Assembly: GCA_030838025.1 (NCBI GenBank)
Contig: JAUTXM010000066.1
Location: forward strand, 1 to 6,490
Direction: 5' to 3'
Length of the DNA: 6,490 bases
Source of the DNA: Acidimicrobiaceae bacterium
GTDB taxonomy: Bacteria > Actinomycetota > Acidimicrobiia > Acidimicrobiales > Palsa-688
Below are positions 6,133 through 6,490 of this stretch, one piece after another. The notes beneath the pieces were generated by a model. The model was given only the letters and a program-made list of their open reading frames with translations, was not told the DNA's origin and ran no database searches. Both the position numbers and the translations under genes were made by a program. Each line of letters opens with the position of its first letter. Within the stretch, counting starts at the first letter, position 1.

Positions 6133-6490
6133 ATGGCCGTTACCGAAGACTTCTACGCGCTCCTCGGCGTGGGCCAGCAGGCCAACGAGGACGAGATCAA
6201 GAAGGCCTACCGCAAGTTGGCGCGCGAGCTGCATCCTGACGCCAATCCCGACGACCCGACGGCCGAAGAACGCTTCAAGGCCGTCACCCTCGCCTACGAG
6301 ACGCTCCGGGACCCGGAGCGCCGCCGCCGCTACGACCGGGGCGGACCCGAGGCGCTCCGGGGGACCGGGGCCGGCGGCGCCGCTCCGGGCGATCCCTTCG
6401 CGGGATTCGGGGCGACCGGCCTGGGCGACCTCTTCGACGCCTTCTTCGGTGGTGCCAGCCCGTTCGGCGCCGGTGCCGGCGCCGCCGCGG
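6133..6490 (+). CDS. dnaJ: Chaperone DnaJ (N-terminal part; runs off the window)
   Basis: This Hsp40 co-chaperone stimulates DnaK ATPase and delivers unfolded clients in the cytosol. The 119 codons present hold the complete J-domain (about 5-70): DFYALLGV, EIKKAYRKLARELHPD with the essential HPD at 34-36, FKAVTLAYETLRDPERRRRYD and GGPEAL. A Gly/Phe-rich stretch follows (DPFAGFG, LGDLFDAFFGG). The zinc-finger and C-terminal domains lie beyond the edge, so type I DnaJ is inferred from the G/F region and the hrcA-dnaJ pairing typical of actinobacterial dnaJ2. A DnaJ-like CbpA or type II protein cannot be ruled out. ATG 6133 gives the normal distance to the J-domain. Confidence 0.95.
   Translation, partial: MAVTEDFYALLGVGQQANEDEIKKAYRKLARELHPDANPDDPTAEERFKAVTLAYETLRDPERRRRYDRGGPEALRGTGAGGAAPGDPFAGFGATGLGDLFDAFFGGASPFGAGAGAAA

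Overview
The window is chromosomal DNA of a high-GC bacterium, most likely an actinobacterium. GC is high by eye, codons end mostly in G or C, and GTG starts occur at rpsT, lepA and the ATP sulfurylase gene. The lepA, hrcA, dnaJ order fits the conserved actinobacterial block. I suspect the class Acidimicrobiia, but the sequence alone does not prove this.

Layout. (1) Minus strand, 930 to the left edge: the N-terminal 310 codons of an exported, Ig-like surface protein. It has two Cys-containing beta-sandwich repeats followed by the start of an ASH/HYDIN-like (choice-of-anchor D type) domain. (2) Minus strand, 972-1262: rpsT, ribosomal protein S20. (3) 1263-1379: a short divergent promoter region with a 10-bp tandem repeat whose last, degenerate copy carries the lepA start codon. 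(4) Plus strand, 1380-3167: lepA (EF4), complete. (5) Plus strand, 3220-4956: a complete bifunctional ATP sulfurylase/APS kinase. (6) Plus strand, 5078-6091: hrcA, heat-shock repressor. (7) Plus strand, 6133 to the right edge: the J-domain and start of the G/F region of dnaJ. There is no gene-free stretch longer than about 120 bp, and I see no tRNA, CRISPR, insertion sequence or convincing terminator.

How the genes fit together. rpsT and lepA are translation genes read divergently from one small intergenic region. hrcA and dnaJ are a heat-shock regulator and chaperone pair. The sulfate-activation gene (sulfate to APS to PAPS) lies between lepA and hrcA, where related bacteria often carry hemW, and it has its own promoter-like element. 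Three plus-strand genes (the sulfurylase gene, hrcA, dnaJ) have a TANNNT -10-like hexamer only 8-12 nt before the start codon, which suggests leaderless or nearly leaderless mRNAs.

Most of the window is ordinary housekeeping sequence. The points most worth a second look are the decanucleotide repeat at the lepA start, a strong synonymous-codon switch inside the sulfurylase/kinase gene, the insertion of that gene into the lepA-hrcA block, and the exported repeat protein next to rpsT. I see no clear evidence of an undescribed multi-gene system here.
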